From Candidatus Zixiibacteriota bacterium (lineage in GTDB: Bacteria > Zixibacteria > MSB-5A5 > SM23-73-2): 29,590 nucleotides of DNA. The stretch covers positions 1 through 29,590 of the forward strand of contig JAUWYR010000029.1 of the NCBI GenBank assembly GCA_030615745.1, given 5' to 3'. Below the pieces are notes generated by a model. The model was not told where the DNA came from. It made no database searches and saw only the letters and a list, made by a program, of their open reading frames with translations. Position 1 is the stretch's first letter; each line of letters opens with the position of its first letter. Positions 1 to 6,741 of the stretch are shown here, piece after piece. Position numbers and translations under genes: made by a program.

Positions 1-426
1 TTTAATTTTCAGAACTGCTAAATTATATTGCTCATCCGTTCCCACCAGACTTCCTTTAACTTTTTTCCCATCAGCTAAAGTTACCTTAAAAATGTCTGTG
101 CCACCAGCCACGCTGGTTGTGGTTAAAATATAGCCATCCGGCCTATAGACCAAACCAGAGCCCACGAAAGTTGCGGAGACGGTGCGACCCTTCTTACCGG
201 TCTTGAAATAATAAAGCTGATTTAAAACATCCTCCTTTTCACCCTGAATAGTTACCAGTGATGGTTTAGTCTTCTCCACCAAGGAGGCGATACTTTTTTC
301 TAAAGATTCCAATACTTTCTCCTGAGCTAAGCCTGTGTTTAGCGAAAAGCTGAAGAAAAAGGATATGAATATCAAAAGAATCAAACTGACAAATCTCTTG
401 ATGCATACGCAAAATTTTATCTTCAT
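1..426 (-). CDS. HtrA/DegP-like S1C protease homologue, partial, apparently inactive
   Basis: Translated by hand from the minus strand. It runs 142 codons from ATG at 426 to the window edge, so the C-terminus is missing. AGGAGG stands 6 bases before the ATG. Residues 11-34 form a hydrophobic export signal. Residues 88-142 match the first half of a DegP-type trypsin fold: GSGLVYRPDGYILTTTSVAGG, then VTLADGKKVKGSLVGTD, then NLAVLKIK. In the family the Ser of TTTSV is the catalytic His and the Asn of NLAVL is the catalytic Asp. Here S105 and N135 stand there, so the fold looks intact while two of three triad residues are changed; the Ser and PDZ regions are not visible. It starts 12 bases after the anti-sigma stop, so it is probably the third gene of a sigma/anti-sigma/HtrA operon, as mucD follows algU-mucA in Pseudomonas. 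Family assignment is firm; loss of activity is inferred. Confidence 0.85.
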   Translation of the reverse strand, partial: MKIKFCVCIKRFVSLILLIFISFFFSFSLNTGLAQEKVLESLEKSIASLVEKTKPSLVTIQGEKEDVLNQLYYFKTGKKGRTVSATFVGSGLVYRPDGYILTTTSVAGGTDIFKVTLADGKKVKGSLVGTDEQYNLAVLKIK

Positions 427-438
427 CTCAAACCTCCT

Positions 439-1047
439 TTAAAATTCTTTTCTCTTCTCTATTATCTCAGAGGATACCACTGGAATGACATAATAATTTT
501 TATGCCTTGTCAGCTCAAATTGCGGATTTTTCCTCTCAATTACGAATTGAGAAAGATACATATCTTTTGCTGTCATATCACCCCTGTGAGAAAAATCACT
601 TAATCTTAGATTATCCATAACAAAGGTGGTGGGTTTTTTTTGATAATACCTTTCTTGCGAAATTTTGCTATCTTTTTTGACCGAAAGATTTTTTTCAGAT
701 TTAAATAGATGAAGGGGTTTAAAAAAGATTATACTCAAAAGTAAAAGAGTTGCTGCTGAGGCTGCTATTGCCCATCTTTTTGGAAAAAGAGTCTGAGGTT
801 TTAGCTCTTTAATCTCTTTTGGATAAGGGAATTTTTCTGCCTCAGCCAAAAGATTTTTATTGAAATCTTTGGATGGCTCCAAAACTCGAATTTTTTTTAC
901 CACCTCGAAAAGCTCAGAATACTCAAAAGCCTCCTTAGCGCATCTTTTGCATCCTTTTAGATGCATCTCTATCTCTTTTTTTATATCCTCAGATAAATCT
1001 TTTTCATAAAAGCTCAACAGGTATTGTTGAACCTTTCGACAATTCAT
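439..1047 (-). CDS. Anti-sigma factor, zinc-finger (zf-HC2/ZAS) type, single-pass membrane protein
   Basis: A 202-residue protein with the anti-sigma zinc-finger pattern at its N-terminus: C3, then H29-x3-C33-x2-C36. One hydrophobic segment (about 92-109) would place residues 1-91 in the cytoplasm and the rest in the periplasm. Family knowledge: such proteins hold an ECF sigma factor at the membrane until a signal releases it. Its start (ATG at 1047, GGAGGG upstream) lies inside the 3' end of the sigma gene with a 44-base overlap, so the pair is translationally coupled. The periplasmic part (110-202) is basic and has no domain I recognise. The signal sensed is unknown. The next gene, an HtrA-like protein 12 bases on, suggests envelope stress. 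Confidence 0.88.
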   Translation of the reverse strand: MNCRKVQQYLLSFYEKDLSEDIKKEIEMHLKGCKRCAKEAFEYSELFEVVKKIRVLEPSKDFNKNLLAEAEKFPYPKEIKELKPQTLFPKRWAIAASAATLLLLSIIFFKPLHLFKSEKNLSVKKDSKISQERYYQKKPTTFVMDNLRLSDFSHRGDMTAKDMYLSQFVIERKNPQFELTRHKNYYVIPVVSSEIIEKRKEF

Positions 1048-1609
1048 ATGCTCCCTCCATTTTGGGCTTAAGCTTTTTTCTTAAAATTTTTCGTGCCCGG
1101 TTAACCCGCGATTTAACTGTGCCTAATGGAATTTCTAAAACATTTGAAATCTCCTCATATGAAAGTTGATTTATATCCCTTAGCAAAAAGACTTTTTTAT
1201 ACTTATCTGGCAGAGACCTTATTGCTTTCTCCAAAAGATATGAAAGTTCCCATTTTCGGTTTTCAAAATCTTCTGAAATTTGATTTTGACCAGGATTTTT
1301 CAAAAGCAACTCTCTTCCAAAGAACTTGAACCTTTTTTTTCTTTTAAGCTCGTTTTTGGTCAGATTCAATGCGATGGTGTAAATCCAGGTGGAGAACTGA
1401 TAACCGAAATTGAAGGATTTTCTTTCTCTATAAACTCTCAAAAATGTCTCCTGCAAAATATCCTCCGCCTCCTCTTTTGTTCCTATCATTCTGTAAATCA
1501 GATTGAAAAGCTTAATCTTATACCTGTTAACCAGAATCTCAAAAGCAAGTTTGTCCTCATCTAAGACTCTTTTGAAAAGCTCTTTGTCCGGGACAGGTGC
1601 ATCGTCCAT
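1004..1609 (-). CDS. rpoE: ECF (RpoE-type) RNA polymerase sigma factor
   Basis: Sigma-70 family protein of the extracytoplasmic-function class. Region 2 includes FNLIYRMIGTKEEAEDILQE followed by the WIYTIALNL stretch; region 4 has the helix-turn-helix YEEISNVLEIPLGTVKSRVN near the C-terminus. The frame can be read from a TTG at 1702 that overlaps the upstream DUF401 gene. I prefer ATG at 1609: it has AAAGGGA 8 bases upstream and gives 201 residues, normal for this class. An ATG at 1645 is also possible, with AAGGA about 12 bases away. The 3' end overlaps the anti-sigma gene. It presumably directs polymerase to an envelope-stress regulon; which promoters cannot be told from this sequence. The symbol denotes the class, not proven orthology with E. 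coli rpoE. Confidence 0.9.
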   Translation of the reverse strand: MDDAPVPDKELFKRVLDEDKLAFEILVNRYKIKLFNLIYRMIGTKEEAEDILQETFLRVYRERKSFNFGYQFSTWIYTIALNLTKNELKRKKRFKFFGRELLLKNPGQNQISEDFENRKWELSYLLEKAIRSLPDKYKKVFLLRDINQLSYEEISNVLEIPLGTVKSRVNRARKILRKKLKPKMEGAYELSKGSTIPVELL

Positions 1610-1694
1610 CCGATTTCCCTTTACTGTGCCCTCTTTTCTTTCCATTTTTTTATACAATCCTTTATTTTTTTTGTTCCAGTTTTTGGATATAACT

Positions 1695-2927
1695 TTAGCC
1701 AATTTTGCCCCAGGGAAAACCCAAAAGCGCCAGGGCTGTTGCCCAGAGAATAAGGAAAAGGGAAGCTGGCAGAATCATCGCATAGATTTTATCGAAACTT
1801 ACTTTAAAATAATTTTTGGTTACTATCAAGCATAGATGAAGCGGTGAAAGCATCACTCCAGCAAATCCCGCACCATAAGCAAGCATAACGTAACCATAAT
1901 TTACCCCATCGGGTGAGAGAAAGGAAAAAAGTACCGGGTAAGAAATCCCCACAAAAGCGGCGGTCATTCCAGTCAATATCCCAACGGTGAAAGGAATTAT
2001 CAAAATTGCAAAAATCGGAGAAATTCCAAAATCTGCTATGGACTTTGGTATCGTTTCGATCGCCCCTGAAACGGTTATAACTTTTTTAAAGATCATCACT
2101 GCTAAGATTAAAATGACTATTTCTAAAGTAATCGCCCTTCTGATCATTTCCAAAAATCTTTTAATCTCGACCTTACTGACCAAACCCAAGAACACAATCG
2201 TTATACCCAAAGCTAAGGCTAAGTCCATTCTGAGTGTCAAATTCAATCCGACTACTAAAAGAACTGGCCAAATTCCCTTAAAAGCTTTTCCAATATTTTC
2301 AAAAAATCCACCTTTAGTCTGAAAAGAATCTTTCTCTACCTTTATTTTGCTTGCGCAGAATAAAACTCCTCCTAAAGTCATAGCTAAGCTCAAAGGTAGC
2401 TGAGCTAAGATAACCTCTTTGTAATTTATTCCCAACAAAGATGCGGTTAATACTACTCCTAAATATAAGGGCCAGATAAACTCGAGAATGTGACGAAACC
2501 AGTAGTTAACCACCATCTTGACCTCCGGGGAGATGTTTCTTTTAACTCCAAGCTCCTCCACCATAGGAGCAGACATCATCGCTCCTGCAGGCATAGGTAA
2601 AAGCCCGACAGTAGCCGGCAAAAACATCAAAAGGAGTTTTGTGTTTCTGAATAAATTCTCCAAGCCCAAAGTTAAGCTCTCCAGGCTTTTAAGGTATTTC
2701 AAAAGCTCACCGAAAACTAAGATTAGAAGGACAATTATAAGAAGGTGTAAAGTGGGCCACTCTAAGGTGGCAACTCCCATATATTTAACTAAATCGAAAA
2801 GAGAAAGCCTAAAAAGAAGGCCCAGAAAGATTGCACCTAAAAGAATGGTCAAGCCCACCTCTATTTTCTTCTTAATCAAAAAGATGATGAGAAGAAAAAC
2901 TAAGAGTAATTTTAATAGCTCAAACAT
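1695..2927 (-). CDS. DUF401 family integral membrane protein
   Basis: A 410-residue, very hydrophobic protein with about ten predicted membrane segments. It matches the DUF401 family, with a conserved loop LPATVGLLPMPAGAMMSAPM near residue 105 and the C-terminal AFVGISYPVLFSFLSP / GVMLSPLHLCLIVT region. The family resembles ion or organic-acid permeases such as GntP/CitMHS but has no proven substrate that I know of. The gene starts just after the terminator at 2996-3022, with a possible promoter at 2951-2978. No clear ribosome-binding site precedes the ATG. Its stop at 1695 lies about 86 bases before the preferred sigma-factor start, so both may share a transcript. The link to envelope stress is only positional. 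Confidence 0.8.
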   Translation of the reverse strand: MFELLKLLLVFLLIIFLIKKKIEVGLTILLGAIFLGLLFRLSLFDLVKYMGVATLEWPTLHLLIIVLLILVFGELLKYLKSLESLTLGLENLFRNTKLLLMFLPATVGLLPMPAGAMMSAPMVEELGVKRNISPEVKMVVNYWFRHILEFIWPLYLGVVLTASLLGINYKEVILAQLPLSLAMTLGGVLFCASKIKVEKDSFQTKGGFFENIGKAFKGIWPVLLVVGLNLTLRMDLALALGITIVFLGLVSKVEIKRFLEMIRRAITLEIVILILAVMIFKKVITVSGAIETIPKSIADFGISPIFAILIIPFTVGILTGMTAAFVGISYPVLFSFLSPDGVNYGYVMLAYGAGFAGVMLSPLHLCLIVTKNYFKVSFDKIYAMILPASLFLILWATALALLGFPWGKIG

Positions 2928-2950
2928 AGCTGATTTATTGCTAACTTTTT

Positions 2951-2978
2951 ACTTTAACAAATTCTTTGGGAAAATCAA
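2951..2978 (-). promoter_or_regulatory. Candidate promoter of the DUF401 gene
   Basis: On the minus strand TTGATT (2973-2978) is followed after 16 bases by TAAAGT (2951-2956), 4 of 6 matches each to the sigma-70 boxes. It sits between the upstream terminator and the DUF401 start, where a promoter is expected. Based on matches by eye only. Confidence 0.35.
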
Positions 2979-2995
2979 TCGATTTCTTTTGAAAA

Positions 2996-3022
2996 CAAAA
3001 AAGCCGACCAGAATGGACGGCT
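2996..3022 (-). terminator. Rho-independent terminator after the FadL-like gene
   Basis: Read on the minus strand: AGCCGTCC, loop ATTCT, GGTCGGCT, then six T. The 8-position stem has one T-T mismatch. It lies 27 bases beyond the stop of the barrel gene at 3050 and ends the lipoprotein-barrel transcript. Confidence 0.85.
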
Positions 3023-3049
3023 ATTCCAATTATTATCGAACTTAAGAGA

Positions 3050-4348
3050 TTATAATCTATAGGCTGTAGTTATAAATATTTTGTTAGTGGTATATTTCTC
3101 CTTAACGTCAAGTTCAGGATATTCGAAATCATAATACCCACGGTTCCAGGCGATGTCTAAAGTCATTACTTTATCAATTAGAAATCCCAGGCCTAAAGTG
3201 AGAAATCTCCGGTCTGATTTCAGATGATTTGATTTAAAAGGCAAGGGGTCCTCAAAAAATCCAGCCCTCAGTTTCCCGCTTATCTGAGGAATCAGAAACT
3301 CAGCCCCAATATGCCATTTGAAGACATCCCTATAATATTCTTTTACATCGATATTTTTCAATCCGGCCCTGTAACCCTCCCTGTATTCTAATTGACTCCA
3401 GTCAGTATAATTAATATCACCGGCTAAAAGAAGGTTTTTAAAGTTAAATGCCCCGCCAAAAGTGAAAGAGAAAGGATGGGTTAATTTCCATCTGGGATAA
3501 CCAGTTTCTTCTATGTAATAGATGTAATCGTCATAAGAGTGGGTGGAATCGGTGTTTAAAGAATATTCTTCATCTATGGTGAGCCATACCGGCGAACTTA
3601 TAACTCCGCCAAAAGAAAAGTTTTTATTAGGCTGGATCATAATCCCGAATTTAAGATTAAATCCTGAGTAATCATCCTTGAACTCCCAGTCATCATTTAT
3701 CTCGTAAAAAGTATCAGCTACAAAGAAAGCTAAAGAATCTATATAAGTATAATTGTCCTTCCCGTTCCAGAAGTTTAAAGACAAACCTAAAGAGGTATTA
3801 GGGGAGATGTCAATTGCCCCACCCACAGACCAAACATAAATACCTCCTGATTCGGATATAAGCTCCATAGCTTCAGGTCGAGCAGTTGGACTAAAAGAAT
3901 AGATGTACTTAAAAGTGTGGTCAAAGCTTGAAACCCTGTTTACCCCAAAACCGAAAACCAGGCTTCCCCGGTAAGTCGGAATTGGAAGAACCAAACCAAC
4001 TGAACCAAGACGGGTATTGGATTGGAGCCGATCAACATTCTGGTAATAGGGATAGGAGCCCAAATTGAGGTACCCTGTCTGGTTTTTCAATCTCTGGTGG
4101 GTCATCCCCAAGGTAAACTCAATCCTTTTCACCTTTGCTAAACCCGCTGGGTTATAAACCAGAGCTTGTGCATCATTGCAAAACGCAACCCCTGTCCCTC
4201 CCATCCCCATGTACCTTGCACCCACACCGAAGAAGTTCCCTGCAGATGGCTCCTCAATAGGTTGCCAAGGCTCAAACATCTGGGAAAACGAGATTTGGGT
4301 AGTTAAGAATAAAACAACTATTATTAAAAAAACTAATCTTTTTAGCAT
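3050..4348 (-). CDS. FadL/PorV-like outer-membrane beta-barrel protein
   Basis: An exported barrel of 432 residues. After a signal peptide (residues 1-22, ending about FSQ) comes the hallmark GARYMGMGGTGVAFCNDAQA followed by YNPAGLA, typical of the OmpP1/FadL and PorV/UPF0164 group. Alternating aromatic strands fill the remainder. FadL proteins import hydrophobic compounds; PorV-type ones serve type IX secretion. I cannot choose between them. The frame extends to a GTG at 4357, but that codon lies inside the ribosome-binding site GAGGTGAG; ATG at 4348 is the better start. It follows the Tyr-rich lipoprotein by 20 bases, and a strong terminator lies downstream, so the two form a short operon. 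One free Cys sits in the N-terminal motif (AFCND). Confidence 0.8.
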   Translation of the reverse strand: MLKRLVFLIIVVLFLTTQISFSQMFEPWQPIEEPSAGNFFGVGARYMGMGGTGVAFCNDAQALVYNPAGLAKVKRIEFTLGMTHQRLKNQTGYLNLGSYPYYQNVDRLQSNTRLGSVGLVLPIPTYRGSLVFGFGVNRVSSFDHTFKYIYSFSPTARPEAMELISESGGIYVWSVGGAIDISPNTSLGLSLNFWNGKDNYTYIDSLAFFVADTFYEINDDWEFKDDYSGFNLKFGIMIQPNKNFSFGGVISSPVWLTIDEEYSLNTDSTHSYDDYIYYIEETGYPRWKLTHPFSFTFGGAFNFKNLLLAGDINYTDWSQLEYREGYRAGLKNIDVKEYYRDVFKWHIGAEFLIPQISGKLRAGFFEDPLPFKSNHLKSDRRFLTLGLGFLIDKVMTLDIAWNRGYYDFEYPELDVKEKYTTNKIFITTAYRL

Positions 4349-4368
4349 AGATCTCACCTCAAAAATTT

Positions 4369-4911
4369 TTATCTTCTCCTTCTTTTAGGAGGTTTGCTCT
4401 CTTTCTTTTTCTCCTCCTTTTTGGTCTCTTTCCCTTCTTCTGTTGCTTTCTTACTCTCCTTAAGCACTTTCTTTATTACCCTTTCAAATTTTTTTGACTT
4501 AGGCTCTATGATCACAGGTGGTGTTCCTCCCATCCCGCCCGAATAAGGAGGTGCTAAGGTCTCTTTTCTTCTCCTTCTTTCCCCCTTTTCCACATCTTCT
4601 CGAATATAACCATCATCGTCATACCAGAAATAATCCCACCTATACCAGTCCCACCACCAGGGATAATTATAATAATGTCCCCAGCGAGGAGAGCTCCAAT
4701 AATAATCAGGATAATAGCCATAGTAATATCCATAAGGATAACGATGATAATCGTAATGACAGTCCGTGCAATTCTCCCTGTAGTACCTGCCAGAATATAC
4801 CTCTTCCTCCTCACCCTCAACCCTCGGATGGGTTAAAATCGTATAACATCCGAATAAAAATATCCCAGTTATAATCAAGGATAATACCGTAAAAACTAAT
4901 CTTTTTTTCAT
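4369..4911 (-). CDS. Tyr/Trp-rich lipoprotein with a CxxCH motif and basic tail
   Basis: A 180-residue protein I cannot name. It has a signal peptide with lipobox LFGC (lipidated C22), an acidic linker, and then C48-T-D-C51-H52, the pattern of covalent haem c attachment. Residues 53-103 are dominated by Tyr and Trp (for example YYYGYYPDYYW and YPWWWDWYRW). The C-terminus (about 135-180) is rich in Lys, Arg and Glu and ends in four Arg, probably coiled or disordered. A GGAGGTG ribosome-binding site precedes the ATG. The FadL-like barrel follows 20 bases on, so it may act at the outer membrane with that barrel. A single CxxCH could also bind metal or form a disulfide. Low-complexity aromatic lipoproteins are found in other bacteria, but I know of no function. 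Confidence 0.8.
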   Translation of the reverse strand: MKKRLVFTVLSLIITGIFLFGCYTILTHPRVEGEEEEVYSGRYYRENCTDCHYDYHRYPYGYYYGYYPDYYWSSPRWGHYYNYPWWWDWYRWDYFWYDDDGYIREDVEKGERRRRKETLAPPYSGGMGGTPPVIIEPKSKKFERVIKKVLKESKKATEEGKETKKEEKKKESKPPKRRRR

Positions 4912-5048
4912 CTAAAAAACACCTCCAGCAAAGCTTTTTTTGTCTTCATAATCTGATACTCAAAAACACAATTGTTTCTTTGCACCTACTCCGAACACCT
5001 TTTTTGAGAACTTGTGTAAAAATGGAAAATACTTTTTATTTCCATCTT
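4912..5048. other. Short intergenic stretch between two outer-membrane genes
   Basis: 137 bases with no gene. It holds the ribosome-binding site of the Tyr-rich lipoprotein and the candidate terminator at 5017-5045. I see no convincing promoter. Confidence 0.6.
5017..5045 (-). terminator. Candidate AT-rich terminator after the 5049-5837 gene
   Basis: Minus strand: ATGGAAA (complement of 5039-5045), a loop of about 10 bases, TTTCCAT, then TTTT. A 7-bp AU-rich stem, just past the stop codon. The stem is weak. Confidence 0.4.
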
Positions 5049-5837
5049 TTAGAAAAACTCGAAATACAAAACCCTGAATTCCCTTCCTAAGGTTGATACA
5101 TCCTTTCTGTTTTTAAAAACATTTTTCAGGTCGAATTCCAAAAGAAGCTTCTTAGAAAAAAACCACTGGATCCCAAAATTAAGATAACCCCATCCCTGAC
5201 CATAAATGTTGTCCTCATAATCGTCATTGGTCGCCAAATCATATTCTAAAACAAAGCCCAACTCCTCATTCACTCTGATATCACATCCGATGAATATGGG
5301 TAAATTTTTGTCATCTTTGTCTTCAAGGCTATAATTCATCCCGCCATGAAGCCCTACTGGCACATCACCAACAAGGTAGCTTTTGCTTATCACTGCATAG
5401 AAACCTTTTGATTTATAGGTATATCTCTTTAGAGAGTCATCGTAAGCTCCATATCCCTGCCCATCATATCCCATAACAAAAGCTGGCAGAAAAAATGATT
5501 CGTGGAGAAATCTGTATTTGACAGCAAATTCCATATCCGAATTCCAGTTAGGTCTTCCCTCACCTATCACGTTCTCTCCTCCAAATGATATAGCTATCAT
5601 CAGCCGATGGGTAATCCCAATCTCCAAAGCTGTGATTACCCCTCCCTCAGGATAAATCCGTATATCAAAATCAAATGAACCTCTTGGCAGAAGACCAGCA
5701 GTTGGGCAATCGATCAGCTTTCTTGGCTGTAAAAATGGAAAATCTTCCATCTTCAAATCAACCTCTTCCTGTGCTGAAACCAAAGAATATAAAATCAAAA
5801 ATATAAATACAGTAAACTTCCCTGTGGATTTAAACAT
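5049..5837 (-). CDS. Predicted outer-membrane beta-barrel protein, function unknown
   Basis: A 262-residue protein with an N-terminal signal (hydrophobic stretch 9-21, cleavage about VSA-QE). The mature part consists of alternating amphipathic strands with aromatic girdles and ends in a C-terminal Phe (YFEFF), the usual signature recognised by the BAM machinery. The opening LQPRKLIDCPTAGLLPRGSF resembles small 12- to 14-strand barrels of the YjbH-like or 'transporter' type seen in candidate phyla; I cannot assign a substrate. GGAGGGG stands 5 bases before the ATG. It appears to be monocistronic, with a candidate terminator downstream and a large repeat region upstream. Confidence 0.65.
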   Translation of the reverse strand: MFKSTGKFTVFIFLILYSLVSAQEEVDLKMEDFPFLQPRKLIDCPTAGLLPRGSFDFDIRIYPEGGVITALEIGITHRLMIAISFGGENVIGEGRPNWNSDMEFAVKYRFLHESFFLPAFVMGYDGQGYGAYDDSLKRYTYKSKGFYAVISKSYLVGDVPVGLHGGMNYSLEDKDDKNLPIFIGCDIRVNEELGFVLEYDLATNDDYEDNIYGQGWGYLNFGIQWFFSKKLLLEFDLKNVFKNRKDVSTLGREFRVLYFEFF

Positions 5838-6134
5838 TTTTCCCCTCCATCTTTAATTTTCGGAGAATTTAACAATTTTCAACTCCTTAGTCAAACATTT
5901 TTTACCTCACAGAGAAATTAAAGTTTCATAAAAGATTAAAAAGCAATCAATATGCCAATTGATTTTATAAAACAGAAATGTTTATAATTGACCCAAGTCT
6001 TTTTATTACAGGGAGTTAACTTAAAGAGGAAAAACGTTATTTATAACTTTAGAAAAGCATTTGCACAATAATTGTTCGGTGGAAAAAATTTTTGTGCAAA
6101 AACAGGAGTATAAAAAAGAGAGCTTCTTTCCGTT

Positions 6135-6384
6135 GGTATCGGACACCCTGTCCGATACCTTCTTGACGTCACGGACAAGGTGTCCGTGACGAACTTGAAC
6201 TTGATCCCTAGTTGGTGCGGGAATTGGATTTCCCGCACCCTGTGATATTCGGGAATTCCAATTCCCGAATGAACAACGCCGGGTCCCCTGACCTTGCGAG
6301 GAAATCCTGTCTGGTCAGGGGACCAGACAGGCACAAGATAGTATTGTAATGCCGCCTCCGTTAGTAAAGGACAATTTGTCCGTT
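6135..6384. repeat. Array of six hairpins with unrelated stems and common geometry
   Basis: Perfect or near-perfect inverted repeats: 6135-6159 (GGTATCGGACA, loop CCC), 6167-6191 (CGTCACGGACA, loop AGG), 6214-6239 (GGTGCGGGAA, loop of 6), 6247-6270 (ATTCGGGAATT, loop CC), 6306-6331 (CCTGTCTGGTC, loop AGGG; its 3' half can alternatively pair with 6282-6293), and an imperfect one at about 6355-6382 (TAGTAAAGGACAA). Arms are 10-13 bases and loops 2-6. Several are followed by GAAC-type tails. No coding potential. Related hairpins lie at 19878-19998 and 20913-21048. Confidence 0.85.
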
Positions 6385-6513
6385 ACTATTGTAAGATTTC
6401 ATCCACTCACAAGGTGTCAGTTACGTATTTGAGATCGTTAGTTCCAAAAGATTTTTGTGTGAAAACTAAAATGCAAAGCTTTAGCTTTGCTATGTTAAAT
6501 AACAATTAATTCA

Positions 6514-6551
6514 GTAAACCTGCCTGTCCGGGCAGGAAAGGTTTACACTCC
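6514..6551 (+). repeat. Hairpin with ACTCC tag, nested loop
   Basis: GTAAACCT (6514-6521) pairs with AGGTTTAC (6539-6546), followed directly by ACTCC. The loop contains a smaller CCTG/CAGG stem. One of seven hairpins in the window followed by the same ACTCC. Confidence 0.7.
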
Positions 6552-6616
6552 AGATTTTGTGTGTAGGCACGCTTTATTCGTGCTTCTTGCACAGATAGAA
6601 TCTGTCTCTACAAATC
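6541..6616 (+). repeat. 76-base repeat, left copy (flanks the four-gene cassette)
   Basis: Matches 11431-11506 at 70 of 76 positions by my count, in the same orientation. It can fold as a three-way junction: TGTAG (6562-6566) with CTACA (6608-6612), enclosing GCACG/CGTGC and ACAGAT/ATCTGT hairpins. Confidence 0.85.
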
Positions 6617-6741
6617 TTTTTCCCACCCTACTTTTTTAGTGAAATTGCAAATCACTTATTGTAGAACGTACAAAGTGCCCCGAAAGGGATTTTGGCTGAA
6701 GTGAAGCCAAGTTGATATATCATTTTATATGGGTGATGGCA

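Larger units (their letters stand above)
5838..6741. other. Long non-coding region filled with hairpins and repeats
   Basis: About 900 bases without a credible gene. 5838-6120 is AT-rich and plain. 6135-6384 holds a cluster of near-perfect hairpins. 6471-6488 is a short GCAAAGCT/AGCTTTGC hairpin. 6514-6616 holds an ACTCC-tagged hairpin and the left copy of the 76-base direct repeat. 6692-6710 is a 6-bp TTGGCT/AGCCAA stem just after the ATPase operon. A 97-codon open frame at 6041-6334 is an artefact of the hairpins. Confidence 0.75.

Noticed and set aside
1610-1702. TTG start for the sigma factor, 31 residues longer
   Set aside because: No ribosome-binding site, overlaps the DUF401 stop, and adds a Lys-rich tail not seen in ECF sigma factors.
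4757-4771. CxxCH motif as proof of a cytochrome c
   Set aside because: A single short motif in a low-complexity protein is not enough; kept as an observation only.
4554-4820. 88-codon frame inside the Tyr-rich lipoprotein gene
   Set aside because: Same-strand shadow frame; the lipoprotein frame has signal peptide, lipobox and ribosome-binding site.
6041-6334. 97-codon open frame on the minus strand
   Set aside because: It consists of the palindromic array; the product has no family-like pattern and no ribosome-binding site.
6692-6710. TTGGCT/AGCCAA stem as terminator of the ATPase operon
   Set aside because: Six pairs, a 7-base loop and no T tract on the minus strand; too weak to call.
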